Origin: Candidatus Daviesbacteria bacterium
GTDB lineage: Bacteria; Patescibacteriota; Microgenomatia; Daviesbacterales; UBA10151
Assembly (NCBI GenBank): GCA_016176415.1
Contig: JACOXH010000005.1
Coordinates: 1-48,358 of the forward strand
DNA: 48,358 bases
Reading direction: 5' to 3'
The notes beneath the pieces are model-generated. The model made no database searches and was not told the origin of the DNA. It worked only from the letters and a program-made list of their open reading frames with translations. This document shows positions 45,828-48,358 of this stretch, piece after piece. Positions within the stretch are counted from its first letter, which is position 1. Each line of letters starts with the position of its first letter. The position numbers and the translations under genes were made by a program.

Positions 45828-46234
45828 TATCTTCCGGGCGGGTGAATTTTTAAGTGCGCTCTTTGAACTGTCTGAACCATATTGTCCAGATCACAGGGTA
45901 TAACAATAAAGTCGCAATCAGTTTGACCGCTGACCTTTTTAAATAAGGCGGCATTATCAGTTACATAAACTACCTGTCTGCCTTTGGCAGCCTCAGTTCT
46001 TAAAATGCTGTCAACAAAAGGCCAGTTGGTATTATAAGGCATAGGAGTCTGAATAATCAAAATTTCGGGGTCAAATGTGAGCAGAAATTTATTAAAGCTG
46101 GCGGGATCGCGGCTGACAGCTGAAAAGAGCAATGTGGCAGTACGGAAGCCTGCATCACCAATAACAAGTTCTATAAGCGAACCCAAATCCTCATTCTCCA
46201 CAAGAGCTCCAACTCCGGGCAGTGTTTCGGTCAT
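45827..46234 (-). CDS. Receiver-like (CheY-fold) protein, probably degenerate
   Basis: 135 residues. An alternating strand-helix pattern (RTATLLFSAVSRD, PEILIIQTPMPYNTNWPFVD, RQVVYVTDNAALFKKV, CDFIVIPCDLDNMV) resembles a response-regulator receiver domain. The phospho-acceptor Asp is replaced (IIQTP) and the final Lys is not evident. A Rossmann-like domain is the alternative. It is coupled by TAATG to the PTPS-related gene, so it may regulate or partner it. A TATATC box lies about 7 nt before the ATG. Confidence 0.5.
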   Translation of the reverse strand: MTETLPGVGALVENEDLGSLIELVIGDAGFRTATLLFSAVSRDPASFNKFLLTFDPEILIIQTPMPYNTNWPFVDSILRTEAAKGRQVVYVTDNAALFKKVSGQTDCDFIVIPCDLDNMVQTVQRAHLKIHPPGR

Positions 46235-46322
46235 AGTCGGATATACTACAACTTTAAGGAAAGAAGATAGTAAGGAATAAGTAATAACTGGGTGGTAACC
46301 AATTTATTCTTAATCTAGCCTC

Positions 46323-46351
46323 CACCCTTCGGGTGGTTTAGCTTGACACCT
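46323..46351. repeat. REP element B2 (half copy, 3' of RAYT-2)
   Basis: Hairpin CCACCC-TTC-GGGTGG followed by TTGACACC, the right end of family B. No matching GGTGTCAA is seen on the left. It lies 5 bp from the RAYT-2 stop. Confidence 0.7.
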
Positions 46352-46356
46352 GTTCT

Positions 46357-47028
46357 TTATTCTATAATCAAGTGCTTAATAATATCTAATTGTTTTGCAT
46401 AATCAATTTGATTATTTACAAATTCCTGGTAAGCCTGAATAGATTTAAACATATCAAGAACTAAATCCTTCTGGGCGATCTCCTCTTCTGTCAATGACAA
46501 ATATTCTGGATAAGATGACCACTCATAATCTTCCAATTCCCCGGTGGGTATGATACTCGAAGACACAGGATTTAAATGAATATAGCGGGACACATGTACT
46601 AATTGTTCATCAGTTTCTATATGAACAGCCTTAAAAACACCTTCAAATAGCGGTCCGGTTCTTTCGTGCTTAGTATTAAAGTATTTAGTATAAGCATTAA
46701 CAATATTAGATATAAAAACAGACACTCCTTTATCAGATGTTTGCTTTAGAAGGAAGTGAAAGTGATTCGGCATAATACAGTAACTCAAAATATCAAGAGC
46801 TCTTTCACTGCTATATAATTTTTCCAGTATTTTTTCCCTAAACTCTACAGGCTGCTGATTAATTTTAGAAAATCTGATTGGAATATCTTTATGTCTGTAA
46901 AACTTGATTAACTTCTGAAATCTTTCATACTCTTTTTTATCAGTAAATATTGTTCTTCTGTCTATACCTCTGTTAAAAACATGATAAATTTCTCCATCCC
47001 GAAAAACAAGTTTTCTAAATGTGGCCAT
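46357..47028 (-). CDS. REP-associated tyrosine transposase (RAYT-2)
   Basis: 223 residues. HUH motif HFH at 89-91 in MPNHFHFLLKQ, candidate nucleophile Tyr113 in NAYTKYFNTK, and RYIHLNPV. The N-terminus IYHVFNRGIDRRTIFTDKKE parallels RAYT-1 (VYHIFNRGV, FTDKRDY), so the two share an ancestor. Its flanks carry a different palindrome (CCACC/GGTGG hairpin with GGTGTCAA/TTGACACC ends): B1 upstream, B2 downstream. TAAAAT lies 6 nt before the ATG, so it is probably leaderless. Intact. A ligT-like remnant lies directly upstream. Confidence 0.9.
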   Translation of the reverse strand: MATFRKLVFRDGEIYHVFNRGIDRRTIFTDKKEYERFQKLIKFYRHKDIPIRFSKINQQPVEFREKILEKLYSSERALDILSYCIMPNHFHFLLKQTSDKGVSVFISNIVNAYTKYFNTKHERTGPLFEGVFKAVHIETDEQLVHVSRYIHLNPVSSSIIPTGELEDYEWSSYPEYLSLTEEEIAQKDLVLDMFKSIQAYQEFVNNQIDYAKQLDIIKHLIIE

Positions 47029-47056
47029 AAATAAATTTTACATTTAGAGGAGAAAG

Positions 47057-47099
47057 GGTGTCAACGTATGCCACCTGGAGGGTGGACCAGATTGACACC
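47057..47099. repeat. REP element B1 (5' of RAYT-2)
   Basis: 43 bp with perfect 8-bp ends GGTGTCAA/TTGACACC around the hairpin CCACC-TGGAG-GGTGG. The ends resemble the GTGTC/GACAC core of family A, but the hairpin differs. Confidence 0.85.
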
Positions 47100-47104
47100 T
47101 ACTC

Positions 47105-47302
47105 TTATATCAAATCCCATATTTGAATAGTTTGCAGCTTTTTAAAAACTGCGTTACAAGTGACCAGGCTCACTGAATCTGCTGTATAAGGATCAAGTTT
47201 AACTTGTAATGATAGCTCCTGAACTTTTTTAATAAACTGGGCAGAAGGATTTGAGAACCTGGCTAAAGTGATATTAATGAAGTGGAAAAGCTGGTGCTGG
47301 CG
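47105..47302 (-). pseudogene. C-terminal remnant of a 2',3'-cyclic phosphodiesterase (LigT-like)
   Basis: 66 codons on the minus strand, open on its left side to a stop at 47303 and with no start codon. FHFINITLARFSNPSAQFIK corresponds to the second HxT motif region of LigT/2H phosphodiesterases (usually HITLARF; here NITLARF), then DPYTADSVSLVTCNAVFKKL and QIWDLI match the family's C-terminus. The N-terminal half with the first HxT is missing. It ends 6 bp from REP B1, so RAYT-2-linked rearrangement may have removed the rest. Confidence 0.6.
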
Positions 47303-47364
47303 TTAAGATTATTAGCTTGTATTTGAGCATCTATTTGCCCAATTACTTCAAGTTGTTTTTGCTG

Positions 47365-47709
47365 ATGAGTGACACCACAAACAATACCACAAAAATGCTT
47401 CAGGCTATTTTAAATGGGCAAAGTGCTACAAACCAGAGAATTGATAAACTGGACAAAAAAGTAGATGCTCTCAGAATAGAACTAAAAACAGACATAAAAG
47501 AAGTTGAAAAAGAATTAACTAGTGCTGAAAAGAGACTAACTAAAAGAATAGATAAACTTGGTAAATCTCTTGCCTATTTGGAAGATGATGTTCCTACCAA
47601 AGAAGAGCATGATGAACTGGAAAAAGGAGTAGAAAAACTGGAACAAAAAGCTACCTTTGCCCTGATTAATAAAAGTAGTATTAAAAAGAATGAACTTACC
47701 CCTATCTGA
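47365..47709 (+). CDS. Small coiled-coil protein
   Basis: 114 residues from ATG 47365 (MSDTTNNTTKML); the tracked TTG at 47317 is less likely. Heptad-like repeats run through KLDKKVDALRIELKTDIKEV and ELTSAEKRLTKRIDKLGKSL, then EHDELEKGVEKLEQK. Similar small coiled-coil proteins of unknown role occur widely in CPR genomes. No membrane segment. Confidence 0.7.
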   Translation: MSDTTNNTTKMLQAILNGQSATNQRIDKLDKKVDALRIELKTDIKEVEKELTSAEKRLTKRIDKLGKSLAYLEDDVPTKEEHDELEKGVEKLEQKATFALINKSSIKKNELTPI

Positions 47710-47868
47710 TTGCTGTATATAAAGCTGATCAGGGAAAGATAACTTTAAATCAGGAAGCAATAAGTCTTTTTGATCTGACACAGGTTTAACTGATATCTTA
47801 CTGACCCCAAAGGCAACAACTACCAACATGCTTAAAATAACAGTCAAAAACAAGAGCCTAAATCCCAC
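47690..47868 (-). pseudogene. Possible truncated membrane-anchored protein
   Basis: From GTG 47868 the minus strand encodes a convincing anchor (LLFLTVILSMLVVVAFGV) and linker (SVKPVSDQKDLLLPDLKLSF), but after about 57 codons the frame is only the antisense of the coiled-coil gene. It looks like the front of a gene whose rest was replaced. No strong promoter. Confidence 0.35.
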
Positions 47869-48015
47869 TAAAGCAACTTTACATCTTTATTCTAAAAAGA
47901 CCTTTCAGAGATTGTAATAAATGTTTAAGAAAGCAGGGTTTTCTTGTGATTATAATCGTCTGCCTTTTGGTAATTTTTGCCTGTTTGATGTAAAATATGC
48001 TTTTGGGCTTCCAAT

Positions 48016-48358
48016 ATGAAACAGATAATAATTTCAGTCCTCATAATAGTCCTTACAATCAGCCTCATTGTTACAGCCTTCACGGTTAATCAGGTTGAAA
48101 ACGAAAACCAAAGGCTAAAGACAGACCTTACATACCGTACAACTCTGCTTGCCGAAAGCTTAAGGGAAAGCATAGAGCCTAATTTTATCAATAAGTCAGA
48201 CACCTATCTTGAAGGCGTGCTTGAACGGTTTACCACCAAGGAAAGATTGGCAGGGTTGGGAGTATATGACAACAAAGGCAATATGATCGTGGCCTCATCC
48301 ACAGCTTCAGAAGCAACGCTTTCTGCGCAACAAGTTATCTCAAACACCATGGATGCTG
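48016..48358 (+). CDS. Membrane sensor-like protein (3' partial)
   Basis: Runs off the window; 114 residues visible, not in the ORF track. An N-terminal anchor (IIISVLIIVLTISLIVTAF) is followed by a helical extracytoplasmic part (TDLTYRTTLLAESLRESIEP) and a Cache-like stretch (LAGLGVYDNKGNMIVASS). Proteins with this start often continue into HAMP and output domains. I recall similar N-termini on trehalose-6-phosphate synthases in some bacteria, so that is one possible output. Confidence 0.6.
   Translation, partial: MKQIIISVLIIVLTISLIVTAFTVNQVENENQRLKTDLTYRTTLLAESLRESIEPNFINKSDTYLEGVLERFTTKERLAGLGVYDNKGNMIVASSTASEATLSAQQVISNTMDA

Overview
The window looks like a chromosome fragment of a Candidate Phyla Radiation (Patescibacteria) bacterium, most likely of the Microgenomates type. 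It is AT-rich and tightly packed. It carries many large GT-C-like membrane proteins, small secreted proteins of unknown function, the CxxC-x17-CxxC zinc protein, a baeRF-family protein next to a hibernation factor, a cupin-type glucose-6-phosphate isomerase and few biosynthetic genes. The assignment rests on gene content seen here; no marker-gene search was possible. Many genes have an extended -10 box (TGnTANNNT) 6-8 nt before the start codon and no Shine-Dalgarno sequence, so leaderless mRNAs appear common.

Layout. 1-2.3 kb: end of a sugar-phosphate isomerase, a REP-associated tyrosine transposase (RAYT-1) between two copies of its palindromic element, and a secreted phosphodiester glycosidase. 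2.3-8.8 kb: guanylate kinase, membrane proteins, DMT transporter, tRNA-dihydrouridine synthase, a degenerate Nudix-like protein, tRNA-His. 8.9-11 kb: a candidate small RNA gene with its own promoter and terminator, then a secreted clan-A glycoside hydrolase. 11-15.1 kb: dinB (with an in-frame REP), pyruvate kinase, UDP-glucuronate decarboxylase-like epimerase, tRNA-Arg. 15.2-23 kb: formate-THF ligase, small membrane and secreted proteins, a beta-lactamase-fold hydrolase, an SGNH hydrolase, FKBP, a zinc/RGG protein, a frameshifted HExxH protein, tRNA-Gly. 23-28 kb: dihydroorotate dehydrogenase and a translationally coupled envelope-polymer cluster (YLDPGSGS protein, methyltransferase, membrane sulfatase-like enzyme), then tRNA-Pro and tRNA-Leu. 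28-35 kb: ECF-like S component, RRM protein, Fic protein flanked by inverted iteron arrays, GT-C-like protein, DUF475/TerC, S41 peptidase carrying a J-like domain, LysE exporter. 35-40.7 kb: cupins, PQQ-type sugar dehydrogenase, msrA-msrB, a PMT-like protein, a JAB-like protein. 40.7-48.4 kb: SIMPL, rhomboid, hpf-baeRF operon, degenerate HAD, PTPS-related membrane protein, receiver-like protein, RAYT-2 with a second REP family, a ligT remnant, and the start of a membrane sensor-like protein.

The most unusual content is a two-branch REP/RAYT system. Two related RAYT genes each sit beside their own palindrome family. Family A has seven copies here. One is translated in frame inside DinB, one forges the stop/start overlap between msrA and msrB, and one supplies the stop codon of the epimerase. 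A separate TGTCATYCTGA inverted-repeat element is also translated in frame in two membrane proteins. Other notable signals are inverted three-iteron arrays around fic, a structured candidate sRNA, a Shine-Dalgarno-sequestering hairpin before the RRM gene, and a J-like domain inside an S41 peptidase.
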